Assembly (NCBI GenBank): GCA_902766675.1
Contig: CACXEN010000151.1
Span: 1-13,567, forward strand
Source: an uncultured Erysipelotrichaceae bacterium
Lineage (GTDB): Bacteria; Bacillota_I; Bacilli_A; Erysipelotrichales; Erysipelotrichaceae
Direction: 5' to 3'
DNA length: 13,567 nucleotides
A model generated the notes under the pieces. The model was not told the DNA's origin. It searched no databases and worked only from the letters and a program-made list of their open reading frames with translations. A program made the translations under genes and the position numbers. Shown piece after piece: positions 1-6,555 of the stretch (position 1 is the first letter of the stretch; each line of letters begins with the position of its first letter).

Positions 1-113
1 CCATCTTCACCTAAAACTTTGTCTTTTAGGTCAGTAGCAGCACCTTTTACATCATCGCTGATGCGTTTTACGTCTTCAGCGTCAAGTTTACCGTCTTCTC
101 CTAGAATAGCTTG
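1..113 (-). repeat. Two copies of a 90-nt (30-residue) coding repeat
   Basis: Bases 1-23 and 91-113 align at exactly 90-nt offset, with about 70% identity by eye. They encode KVLGEDG and AILGEDG in the same reading frame. The second copy touches the window edge, so whether more copies follow cannot be seen. Confidence 0.45.
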
Positions 114-140
114 TGTTAAATCTTTCTTTTCTTCAGACAT
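1..140 (-). CDS. Small acidic repeat-like protein, N-terminal part (runs off left edge)
   Basis: The minus strand reads ATG at 138-140 and stays open to the window edge, giving 46 complete codons that begin MSEEKKDLTQAILGEDGK. A good ribosome binding site (GGAGGA, plus-strand 148-153) lies 7 nt before the start. The peptide is very rich in Asp, Glu and Lys, with no signal peptide or membrane segment, so it should be cytoplasmic. The segment ILGEDG near residue 12 recurs as VLGEDG near residue 42, which suggests a helical repeat of about 30 residues. I do not recognise a family and assign no function. The gene is divergent from the glycosyltransferase operon and shares its short intergenic region. 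A plus-strand open frame covering the same bases is a shadow: it lacks a ribosome binding site and has Ser/Phe-rich composition. Confidence 0.8.
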   Translation of the reverse strand, partial: MSEEKKDLTQAILGEDGKLDAEDVKRISDDVKGAATDLKDKVLGED

Positions 141-162
141 GTTATATTCCTCCATTTATAAT

Positions 163-193
163 ATTATATATTCTTTTTTACCATTTTTTTCAA
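163..193 (-). promoter_or_regulatory. Putative promoter for the leftmost minus-strand gene
   Basis: On the minus strand TTGAAA (plus-strand 188-193) is followed by TATAAT (163-168) at a 19-nt spacing, or by the overlapping TATATA at 17 nt. The -10 box ends about 22 nt before the start codon, which leaves just enough room for the ribosome binding site. The region is very AT-rich, so chance matches are easy. Confidence 0.45.
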
Positions 194-213
194 TTCAAAA
201 GTATTGATATAAT
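187..213 (+). promoter_or_regulatory. Putative promoter of the glycosyltransferase operon
   Basis: A perfect TATAAT at 208-213 lies 18 nt before the glycosyltransferase start codon. The -35 region is poor: the candidates are TTTTCA at 187-192 (15-nt spacing) or the T run before it. The 5' leader would be very short, just covering the AGGAGA ribosome binding site at 223-228. Confidence 0.45.
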
Positions 214-231
214 ATATTAACTAGGAGAGAT

Positions 232-1185
232 ATGAAATTAAGTGTAATTATTCCATGCTTCAATGAGGAAGATGTATTGTATGACTTCCGAAAAGAATTA
301 GAAGTAGTAGTAGAAGAAATAAAAGAAAAATATTCTTTAGATGCAGAATATATTTTTGTGGATGATGGAAGCAGTGATAAAACACTTGAGATATTACGTG
401 AATATCACAATAGTAATAAAGAATATAAATATATCTCTTTTAGCAGAAATTTTGGAAAAGAAGCTGCGATGTATGCCGGTTTAAAAGCATCAAAGGGAGA
501 TTATGTAGTAATTATCGATGCTGATTTACAAGACCCACCTAAATTGATGTTGGATATGATGGCAATCATGGAAAAGGAAAATGTAAACTGTGTTGCCGCA
601 AAAAGAACCACAAGAAGTGGGGAGCCAGTTTTAAGAAGTTTCTTCGCAAGATGCTTCTATAAAATTATGGATAAACTATCTGACACAAAAATTGCGGATG
701 GCGCAAGAGATTATCGACTCATGCGTCGTAAGATGGTGGATGGCATTTTAGAAATGTCAGAAGTGAATCGCTTTTCGAAAGGTATTTTTAGCTGGGTTGG
801 ATATTCTACGAAATGGATAGAATACGAAAATATCAAACGCAAAGGTGGTAAAACAAAATGGAGTTTTAAAAATCTCTGGCGTTATGCAATAGATGGAATT
901 ATAGGATATACAACAAGTCCATTATTATTCGCATCTGGACTTGGCCTATGTATGTTTGTGCTTTCAGTTATTGGAATTCTATTTGTGGTAATTAGAAAGT
1001 TGATGTATGGAGATCCAACAAGTGGATGGGCAAGTACCGTATGTATCATATTATTTGTTAGTGGTGTGCAATTATTATGCATAGGCATCATTGGAGAATA
1101 TATCGCAAAAACATATATAGAAGTAAAAAAGAGACCAATATATTTAATAGAGGAAACGGATGAAGACAATAAAGAGGATAAATAG
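232..1185 (+). CDS. Family 2 glycosyltransferase, GtrB/DPM1-like, with two C-terminal membrane helices
   Basis: This 317-residue protein has a GT-A fold catalytic domain (about residues 1-210). The sequence shows the N-terminal strand SVIIPCFNEE, a nucleotide-binding VDDGSSDKT (Asp44-Asp45) and the metal-binding DADLQDPP (Asp96, Asp98). It also has the ARDYRLMRR and RFSKGIFSWVGY segments typical of polyprenyl-phosphate sugar transferases. Two hydrophobic helices (about 229-254 and 268-291) anchor it. By family it should move a sugar from a nucleotide donor to undecaprenyl phosphate on the inner face of the membrane, for later use in wall polymer or glycan decoration. The sugar cannot be read from sequence. 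It is the first gene of the plus-strand operon, and its last 26 nt overlap the next gene in another frame. No flippase or GT-C partner is present in the window. Confidence 0.93.
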   Translation: MKLSVIIPCFNEEDVLYDFRKELEVVVEEIKEKYSLDAEYIFVDDGSSDKTLEILREYHNSNKEYKYISFSRNFGKEAAMYAGLKASKGDYVVIIDADLQDPPKLMLDMMAIMEKENVNCVAAKRTTRSGEPVLRSFFARCFYKIMDKLSDTKIADGARDYRLMRRKMVDGILEMSEVNRFSKGIFSWVGYSTKWIEYENIKRKGGKTKWSFKNLWRYAIDGIIGYTTSPLLFASGLGLCMFVLSVIGILFVVIRKLMYGDPTSGWASTVCIILFVSGVQLLCIGIIGEYIAKTYIEVKKRPIYLIEETDEDNKEDK

Positions 1186-1948
1186 AGAGCCTAGTGAACT
1201 AGATGAAATAAATGCGCAATTGAATAAAACCCACGCACAAAAATTTCCGTGGTGGATTTTAATCATCGTTGCGTCTTTTGCGATTGGGTTTGTGTTTAGA
1301 TACCAAATCGCAAACTGGATGCGTGATACATTTAGACACTCTGAAGAAAAAAGTGAGGAAACGGAAATAACGCCAAGTAGCGGACATACTTTTGTGTGGG
1401 ATGAGCCAGAAATGGAAGTATTGATGCATGAAGATATTGGGCCAGGCTATCTATTAGATAAGATGGATGACCATGCGATTTTATTAGATGGACAATATTA
1501 TCATTTACCATGTCCAATCTATCGCTTTGTCCAACATGGCTGGACGGTTAATACAGCAGGTAATACAAAAAATGAAGTTGTATATGAAGTTGGCGATATT
1601 CCTAAAATTATCAGTTTGAAAAAAGGAGATGTGGAATTAAAAGCTGTAACGATATTATCTCCTACAGATAATACTGTGCCAATTGAAGATAGTTTTGTGA
1701 CAGGTTTAACAATATTTAGTTGGAATGAAGTGGATTTTGAAATGCCTAAAGGTTTAAAGATAGGTATGAAGAAAGATACATTCCTAAAAACACTAGAAAA
1801 AGATGAAGTGATTCCTGCCACATCTACAGATGATCAAGTAGAAATCAGATTCCCAAAACCTTCATGGTTTGGATATAGCTATTATGAAATAACTGTTAAG
1901 TTTAAGGATGATGCTGTTAGTCAAATTCGCTTAGAATTACTCAAATAA
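1160..1948 (+). CDS. Single-pass membrane protein with an outer beta-rich domain, unknown function
   Basis: The 262-residue product has a basic N-terminus, one membrane helix (about residues 31-49, starting WWILIIVASFAIGF) and an outer portion of about 210 residues. The positive-inside rule puts the N-terminus in the cytoplasm. The outer part contains an 'ILLDGQYYHLPCPIYRFVQHGW' type pattern (a target whose value is 'set' and a Gly-Trp turn), then LKKGDVEL and a later MPKGLKIGMKKDTFLKTL. I have seen this kind of layout in hypothetical cell-surface or lipoprotein domains of Firmicutes, but I cannot name the family. The start lies inside the end of the glycosyltransferase gene, with AGGAAACGG just upstream, so translation is probably coupled. 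The role is likely connected to the glycosyltransferase or to the receptor-like protein that follows; this is inferred from position only. Confidence 0.88.
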   Translation: MKTIKRINREPSELDEINAQLNKTHAQKFPWWILIIVASFAIGFVFRYQIANWMRDTFRHSEEKSEETEITPSSGHTFVWDEPEMEVLMHEDIGPGYLLDKMDDHAILLDGQYYHLPCPIYRFVQHGWTVNTAGNTKNEVVYEVGDIPKIISLKKGDVELKAVTILSPTDNTVPIEDSFVTGLTIFSWNEVDFEMPKGLKIGMKKDTFLKTLEKDEVIPATSTDDQVEIRFPKPSWFGYSYYEITVKFKDDAVSQIRLELLK

Positions 1949-2013
1949 TTCAATGTCGAAAGTTGAAAACAAATAAACATCTATATAAAATGGTAAGGCA
2001 AAAGGAGAATCAG

Positions 2014-4158
2014 ATGGTAAATAGACTGCCTGAAAAGCTTAGCTTATTAAGAAAGCACTTTGGCTATTCACAAGGCGATATTGCGAATCGACTTGGTGTC
2101 AATGTGACAGATTATATACATTGGGAAAATGGAAGCATTTTACCAGAAATATCGCGTTTGAAAGATATCGCTAATCTTTTTCATGTGTCTTTAGACTCAT
2201 TGTTTGATAATACCGCACCACTTGTTCTACCAGATTTATCTAAACTACAAGATTCTGTAGAAATCGCATTTATGAATAAAGCTGGCATGGAAACTGAAGT
2301 GATTGATGTTGCGGATAATATGTTGCCAGTGGGTGGTGTAATACAAGGGGAGAATACACAAGTATTATCAAATGTTTCTCAAAGCGAAAGAACAGCACAA
2401 TTAAATAGTGCAGAAGTTGTATCATCAACTACAAATACACCAAAGAAAAAGAACACAAAGACAGATGCACAAAAGAAAAAAACAACAATGTTTATCATTG
2501 CTGGTGTAGCAATATTAACACTCTTGTTGTCCTTGCTAATTCTTTTATTAAATAGTGGAAAGAATACAACAGCATCTCTATCACGTGAAAATCGTTTAGC
2601 AGAAGGTGATACATATACAATGTTTATCCAAGAAAACGGCGATGTAAAAGTGTGGGGAGAATTTGGAAATATAGAAGAGTTTAAAGATATTCTCCAAGTT
2701 AGTGCATATGAAAGTCATGCAGCAGCTCTAACAAAAGAAGGAACTGTATTAACTACTGACGGCGACACAATTGTGAAATCTTGGAAAGATATTCAAAAGG
2801 TTGCGGCAGGTAATACACATACAGTTGCCTTGAACCAAAACAATGAAGTGTTATGTTCTGGTAGTTCTACAGCATGCAAAGTAGAAGATTGGGAAAATAT
2901 TAAATCTATTTATGCTGGAAAAGATGTGACTGTTGGTGTGACATCAGAAGGCATATTAAAAGTTGCTGGAGATTATGCACAATCTTTAGATGGCACAGAA
3001 GGTGTTAAAAATGTTGGCTTAAGTTCAACAATGATTGCATTAGTAAAAATAGATGGATCAGTAAAAGCATATAGACTATCAGATAATTCTGAAGTAGATG
3101 TATCGACGTTAAATTCTATTGAAGATATTGCGGTAGGAAAAGATTTTATTGCAGGTCTAAATCGTACAGGTGATGTATCTATCGTTACGGAAGACAAAGA
3201 TTTACAAAAAGCAGTAAAGGGTTGGACAAACTCATCATTTATAGCTGCGGACGATGATACACTAATCGCAATTGATAGTTCCAATGGCATTCATGGCTAT
3301 GGAGAGAATACACATAAACAATATGGAGAAGTAGCAGAAACACCTACTCCAGAAGAAAAAGAAGCTGAGCAATTGGGCTTAGTAGAAAATATTATCTTTG
3401 ATCAAAGCACAACGAATGTGCAAATTCGTTGGGATGCTGTAAAAAATGCAAACTCATATGAGATTACATTTAATCCTAGCATCAATACAACGATTCCTAG
3501 ATCAGCTGGCACAAGTGTAAGTGTTCCAACAAGCGCATTTGTGAAAGACCAAGAATATATCGTTTCGATTGTGGCACATGCACAAGATGAAGAAAAATAT
3601 AAACCAAGTGAAGCATCAATTGCGAAATTCACATATGTGCCTAAGACAGTACAATTATCTTCACCAACAGGCGTACAAGCACTGACTGCACCAAATACAT
3701 GGAATATTATTTGGGAACCTGTAGAAAATGCGGATTATTATCTTGTGTCAGTAGATGGTGGAAAAGAAGTAAAGACAAAAGAAACAGTTCTTGAATATGA
3801 TACAACTGGTAAAAACTTTACTGGAGGCTCCTATCACACAATTAGTATCACAGCAGCTAGTGATGATGAAAAATATACGAATAGTTCTCCAACTGAAACA
3901 ACGATGACATATGATTTACCTGTATATCATGTGGATATAAAATTCGTTGATCAAAGTACAGGTGATGCAATTGGATCTGGCACATTAAGTTTGGCAGAAG
4001 GTAGATATACGCATGGACAAATTTATGATCAGATAAAAGCGCAGACACCACTACCAGAAGCATATGAATTGGTTGATCCAAATCGTGAAGTTAATATCAA
4101 TAGTAATTATGTTGTCGAAATCAGTGTGAAATTCACAGATGCTACAGATGGAGGCTAA
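2014..4158 (+). CDS. Membrane-spanning XRE regulator with outer RCC1-like repeats and FN3-like domains
   Basis: The ATG at 2014 was chosen because AAGGAG (2002-2007) lies 6 nt before it; a TTG 51 nt upstream has no such site. The product is 714 residues. Domains in order: an XRE helix-turn-helix (about 5-60; YSQGDIANRLGV and WENGSILPEISRL); a polar Ser/Thr/Lys linker; one membrane helix (about 159-181); seven RCC1-like units with starts near 193, 227, 261, 297, 332, 370 and 405, each close to 35 residues and carrying a 'W-x-x-I-x-x-V-A-x-G' type element; two fibronectin-III-like domains (about 459-544 and 551-636); and a C-terminal beta-rich domain (637-714). The lysine-rich stretch before the helix supports an inside N-terminus, so repeats and FN3 domains should face outward. 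The likely role is sensing outside and binding DNA inside, by inference. The target promoter and ligand are unknown. The short repeat unit is unlike eukaryotic RCC1 (over 50 residues). Confidence 0.87.
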   Translation: MVNRLPEKLSLLRKHFGYSQGDIANRLGVNVTDYIHWENGSILPEISRLKDIANLFHVSLDSLFDNTAPLVLPDLSKLQDSVEIAFMNKAGMETEVIDVADNMLPVGGVIQGENTQVLSNVSQSERTAQLNSAEVVSSTTNTPKKKNTKTDAQKKKTTMFIIAGVAILTLLLSLLILLLNSGKNTTASLSRENRLAEGDTYTMFIQENGDVKVWGEFGNIEEFKDILQVSAYESHAAALTKEGTVLTTDGDTIVKSWKDIQKVAAGNTHTVALNQNNEVLCSGSSTACKVEDWENIKSIYAGKDVTVGVTSEGILKVAGDYAQSLDGTEGVKNVGLSSTMIALVKIDGSVKAYRLSDNSEVDVSTLNSIEDIAVGKDFIAGLNRTGDVSIVTEDKDLQKAVKGWTNSSFIAADDDTLIAIDSSNGIHGYGENTHKQYGEVAETPTPEEKEAEQLGLVENIIFDQSTTNVQIRWDAVKNANSYEITFNPSINTTIPRSAGTSVSVPTSAFVKDQEYIVSIVAHAQDEEKYKPSEASIAKFTYVPKTVQLSSPTGVQALTAPNTWNIIWEPVENADYYLVSVDGGKEVKTKETVLEYDTTGKNFTGGSYHTISITAASDDEKYTNSSPTETTMTYDLPVYHVDIKFVDQSTGDAIGSGTLSLAEGRYTHGQIYDQIKAQTPLPEAYELVDPNREVNINSNYVVEISVKFTDATDGG

Positions 4159-4159
4159 T

Positions 4160-4366
4160 ATGGATAAGATTTGGTATTACATGAAACATGATAAACAGAA
4201 ATATGGACCATATACAGATAGTGAAATTACTAGTTTGATTAAACAAGAAATATTACTTCCAAAAGATTATATTTGGATGCCTGATTTATCAAATTGGGTG
4301 AAAGTAGAAAATTCAATTTATTCTGTATATATCCCACAAGAAAATACAGAGAGTATTGAACAATAA
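4160..4366 (+). CDS. Small GYF_2-like (DUF4339-type) protein
   Basis: This 68-residue protein is essentially one domain. It starts IWYYMKHDKQKYGPYTDSEI, followed by a helix, then DYIWMPDLSNWVKVEN. This matches the GYF_2 pattern: W-Y-Y, a G-P-[YFL] turn, a helix that 'selects' residues, and a W-x-P-x-x-x-x-W ending. Such domains are generally thought to bind peptides or partner proteins and often sit in membrane-associated proteins. There is no signal peptide or membrane helix, so it should be cytoplasmic. The start at 4160 is preferred over an earlier ATG at 4139 because GGAGG at 4150-4154 sits 5 nt upstream. That site is inside the last codons of the preceding gene, whose stop ends one base before this start. 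It is the last gene of the operon, followed at once by a terminator. A role as adaptor for the receptor-like protein's cytoplasmic part is a guess. Confidence 0.85.
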   Translation: MDKIWYYMKHDKQKYGPYTDSEITSLIKQEILLPKDYIWMPDLSNWVKVENSIYSVYIPQENTESIEQ

Positions 4367-4391
4367 AAGTTATCGCAAGATAACTTTTTTT
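4365..4391. terminator. Intrinsic terminator between convergent genes
   Basis: AAAAGTTATC (4365-4374) pairs perfectly with GATAACTTTT (4379-4388) around a GCAA tetraloop, followed by T's to 4391. The A run on the other side lets it work in both directions. It overlaps the last stop codon of the plus operon and the stop codon of the minus-strand gene. Confidence 0.85.
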
Positions 4392-5406
4392 AAATGATAC
4401 GAGATATAAAGTACAATATGCCACCAGTTAAAACATATATGGACGCATAGATGAATAAATATTCTTTGACCAATGCAACATATTCTCTAATCATTGCGCT
4501 AGGCCAATAATAGAGTGCAGTTTTAGCACCGATACCAGTAACTGGAAAAGAAATCATTCGACAATAAATCATGGCTCGTAATACATGATAGTTACTCGTT
4601 ACTATCGCAACCCATTGTCTTCCTTTTCTTTTTTGAATAATTGCTTGTGAGTTTAAAACATTCTCATATGTATTTTTAGATTCATCTTCTAAGATGATAT
4701 CTTTTTCACTGACGCCATTTTCTACTAAATAATTTTTCATCGCTTCTGCTTCAGATAATTTCTCATCTGCGCCTTGTCCACCGCTAACAATAATTTTGCA
4801 AGAGGACATGGAGCGATCATAAACTTTCTTCGCTTGTAGTAATCGATTGCCTAATAATTTTCCAATTCTTTCTCCATCAATTAATCCCGCTCCCAAACAT
4901 ACAACATAGTCATAGTCAACTCGTTTCGGTAAAACCCCAATAATAATGGAATAAGAAATAAATGCGAGAAGAATAATGGAAAAGAATAAAACACCATATC
5001 CTAAAGCGAATAATAGAAAGCGTAATATAGACGATTGTATATTTTGTGTAAATAATGCAGAAGCTAATGCGATTTCTCCTACAAATACTAGTACTCCAAA
5101 AAGAAGTGATAATAAATTGGAAAAACGAAATCCTTCATTTTTAATCATGCGAAATCCATTAAAGATTAATAAGATTGGCACAACAAATACAAGCATTAAA
5201 CTAAAGATTACACAAAGTAATATGAATGTTTTTCCAAAAGCAGTATCACCATAATTGAGTGTCACAAATAGGAAAAGTGTAAATAATACAATGATGAAAT
5301 AGATTCCGTTTAGAAAGCGTCTTTGGTCTTTTATCACAGAGATAATAAAAATAAGAATGCTTAAGATAAATAAAAATAGTGATATTTCTTTTATAGGAAT
5401 GCTCAT
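4390..5406 (-). CDS. Polytopic membrane protein with a DUF218/YdcF-ElyC-type domain
   Basis: The 338-residue product has about five N-terminal membrane helices (near residues 7-25, 32-50, 59-84, 98-120 and 129-155), a DUF218 domain (about 162-315) and a last helix (about 318-336). DUF218 hallmarks are visible: VCLGAGLIDGERIGKLLGNRL, IVSGGQGADEKLSEAEAM, an ES-x-NTYENV motif and SNYHVLRA. Characterised relatives such as ElyC, SanA and YdcF are linked to envelope integrity, and ElyC has a proposed role in lipid-carrier use for peptidoglycan. The exact reaction is not settled. The start codon at 5404-5406 has no clear ribosome binding site, and a TATAAA sequence sits just upstream. Since the upstream minus-strand gene ends only 35 nt away, the two are probably co-transcribed. 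The last codon lies inside the shared terminator. Confidence 0.9.
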   Translation of the reverse strand: MSIPIKEISLFLFILSILIFIISVIKDQRRFLNGIYFIIVLFTLFLFVTLNYGDTAFGKTFILLCVIFSLMLVFVVPILLIFNGFRMIKNEGFRFSNLLSLLFGVLVFVGEIALASALFTQNIQSSILRFLLFALGYGVLFFSIILLAFISYSIIIGVLPKRVDYDYVVCLGAGLIDGERIGKLLGNRLLQAKKVYDRSMSSCKIIVSGGQGADEKLSEAEAMKNYLVENGVSEKDIILEDESKNTYENVLNSQAIIQKRKGRQWVAIVTSNYHVLRAMIYCRMISFPVTGIGAKTALYYWPSAMIREYVALVKEYLFIYASIYVLTGGILYFISRII

Positions 5407-5441
5407 ATCACTATTTTATATGTATTTATAAATATTGAAAA

Positions 5442-6338
5442 TTATTCTTCTGGATTTTCACCAATCCATTGGAGTTGGTATTCACCAGTGCACTCTAATT
5501 GGCCACCATCACTTAGATCAATAAGATCTTCATTTTCATAATAGTCACGTACTCTTCCAAGTTGGTCTTTAATATGAAGTCCTGCATCTTTGATTGCCTT
5601 CACTTTATATTTACCTGGACGTAAACTACGAGGAATCTCATATACACCTGGTGTGATTGTGACTTTGTTGTCGTTAGTCATATAAATGAGGTGTTGACGT
5701 TTATTGTGTTTCGCCGCATTTACTTTTTGATAGAAACGTTCTCTTAAATAGAATAGATCAGAGTGGTCAACAGAATATGTGAATTTTTTTGTTGGTGTAG
5801 AAACGATAATCTTATCATCGTTAGAATTATTTCTTTCCATATATCCTAAGCGATGACAATTCACAAAATTCTCAGATAAGAAATATAAAGCAGCATCTGT
5901 TTCATATAGTGTTCCATAGACTGTTTCTTTGTTGTCAGTTGTTGCATCGAATACATTGTGAATTGTATTCTTTGCGACATCAACAATTGCTTGCACAGCC
6001 TTTGTTTGTGGAATGCTATCTTTGTCTACAGTAATAGAAGCTTTATTTACATTGATGCAACGTTCTCCACCATGTAAGAGAATAGGTGGCATAGGGAAAA
6101 ACTTCGCAAATGTTTCATCAGCGTTATTATTTTCAAGATATGCATCCATTATCATATCTTTCATATTTGTTTGAGCTGTAACGAGACATTGGAATAAATC
6201 ATATTTTAAAGATAAATCATATTTTTGAATGACACTTTTACAATCTCTGCACATGTAATGACCATCAGCCAGTTTTTCGAAACCACTGAATAGGCCTTTG
6301 CCTTCACTTAGGCAGAAGTCACAAACTTTCTTTGCCAT
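5442..6338 (-). CDS. Zinc-ribbon protein with a C-terminal beta domain, unknown function
   Basis: The 298-residue product has two CxxC knuckles at its N-terminus (Cys6-Cys9 and Cys30-Cys33, separated by a G-x-F-x-x-F stretch and D-G-H-Y), a small treble-clef or zinc-ribbon like that of DUF4428-type proteins. The middle (about 35-230) is an unrecognised soluble region with no membrane segment. The last 60 residues contain a 'PGVYEIPRSLRPGKYKVKA ... LIDLSDGGQL' layout. This resembles the 'Y-x-V-G-x-D-I-P-x-G-x-Y' beta domain often attached to Firmicutes surface or hypothetical proteins. A strong ribosome binding site (AGAGGTGG, plus-strand 6342-6349) precedes the start. It lies upstream of the DUF218 gene on the same strand and is likely cotranscribed with it. 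Zinc binding is inferred from the cysteines only. Confidence 0.85.
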   Translation of the reverse strand: MAKKVCDFCLSEGKGLFSGFEKLADGHYMCRDCKSVIQKYDLSLKYDLFQCLVTAQTNMKDMIMDAYLENNNADETFAKFFPMPPILLHGGERCINVNKASITVDKDSIPQTKAVQAIVDVAKNTIHNVFDATTDNKETVYGTLYETDAALYFLSENFVNCHRLGYMERNNSNDDKIIVSTPTKKFTYSVDHSDLFYLRERFYQKVNAAKHNKRQHLIYMTNDNKVTITPGVYEIPRSLRPGKYKVKAIKDAGLHIKDQLGRVRDYYENEDLIDLSDGGQLECTGEYQLQWIGENPEE

Positions 6339-6361
6339 AAACCACCTCTTTAGTATTACTC

Positions 6362-6389
6362 ATTTTACAATGTTCATTGTTTATTGTAA
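6362..6389 (-). promoter_or_regulatory. Putative promoter of the zinc-ribbon/DUF218 genes with nested inverted repeats
   Basis: On the minus strand TTACAA (plus-strand 6384-6389) and TAAAAT (6362-6367) are spaced by 16 nt, ending about 24 nt before the start codon. The spacer holds a 14-nt palindrome (ACAATGTTCATTGT, 6367-6380), and TTACAAT (6365-6371) with ATTGTAA (6383-6389) forms a second 7-bp inverted repeat. This is a typical operator position for a dimeric regulator. The repressor identity is unknown. Confidence 0.5.
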
Positions 6390-6492
6390 CACGAAGTATA
6401 ATATAGAAAAAATGTCGCAATATAATGTGAAATTGCTAATTTTAGCCAAAAAATACTGTTTTTCACTTATGAAAGCATGTTTTTCGCTTTTT

Positions 6493-6522
6493 TTGAAAAT
6501 TAGATTAAAAGTATAATATAAG
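6493..6522 (+). promoter_or_regulatory. Putative promoter of the adhesin gene
   Basis: TTGAAA at 6493-6498 is followed at 18 nt by TATAAG (6517-6522). A perfect TATAAT at 6512-6517 overlaps it but sits too close (13 nt) to that -35. The stretch also contains two other TATAAT boxes at 6397-6402 and 6421-6426 without good -35 elements. An exceptionally strong ribosome binding site, AGGGGGGAGG (6541-6550), follows. Confidence 0.45.
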
Positions 6523-6555
6523 TACAAAGAAATCACTTTTAGGGGGGAGGAAGTT

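Noticed and set aside
157..168. Perfect 12-nt palindrome TATAATATTATA between the divergent first genes
   Set aside because: It consists only of A and T in a very AT-rich promoter region, so chance and overlapping -10 boxes explain it.
1963..2013. TTG start extending the XRE receptor by 17 residues
   Set aside because: There is no ribosome binding site before it, whereas ATG 2014 has AAGGAG at good distance and begins right before the HTH domain.
4139..4159. Earlier ATG for the GYF_2 gene
   Set aside because: It overlaps the receptor's end and lacks a suitable ribosome binding site; the ATG at 4160 has GGAGG 5 nt upstream.
6471..6497. Terminator-like AAAGC...GCTTT followed by T's before the adhesin gene
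   Set aside because: The stem is only 5 bp with a 9-nt loop in an AT-rich stretch, and no plus-strand gene ends there.
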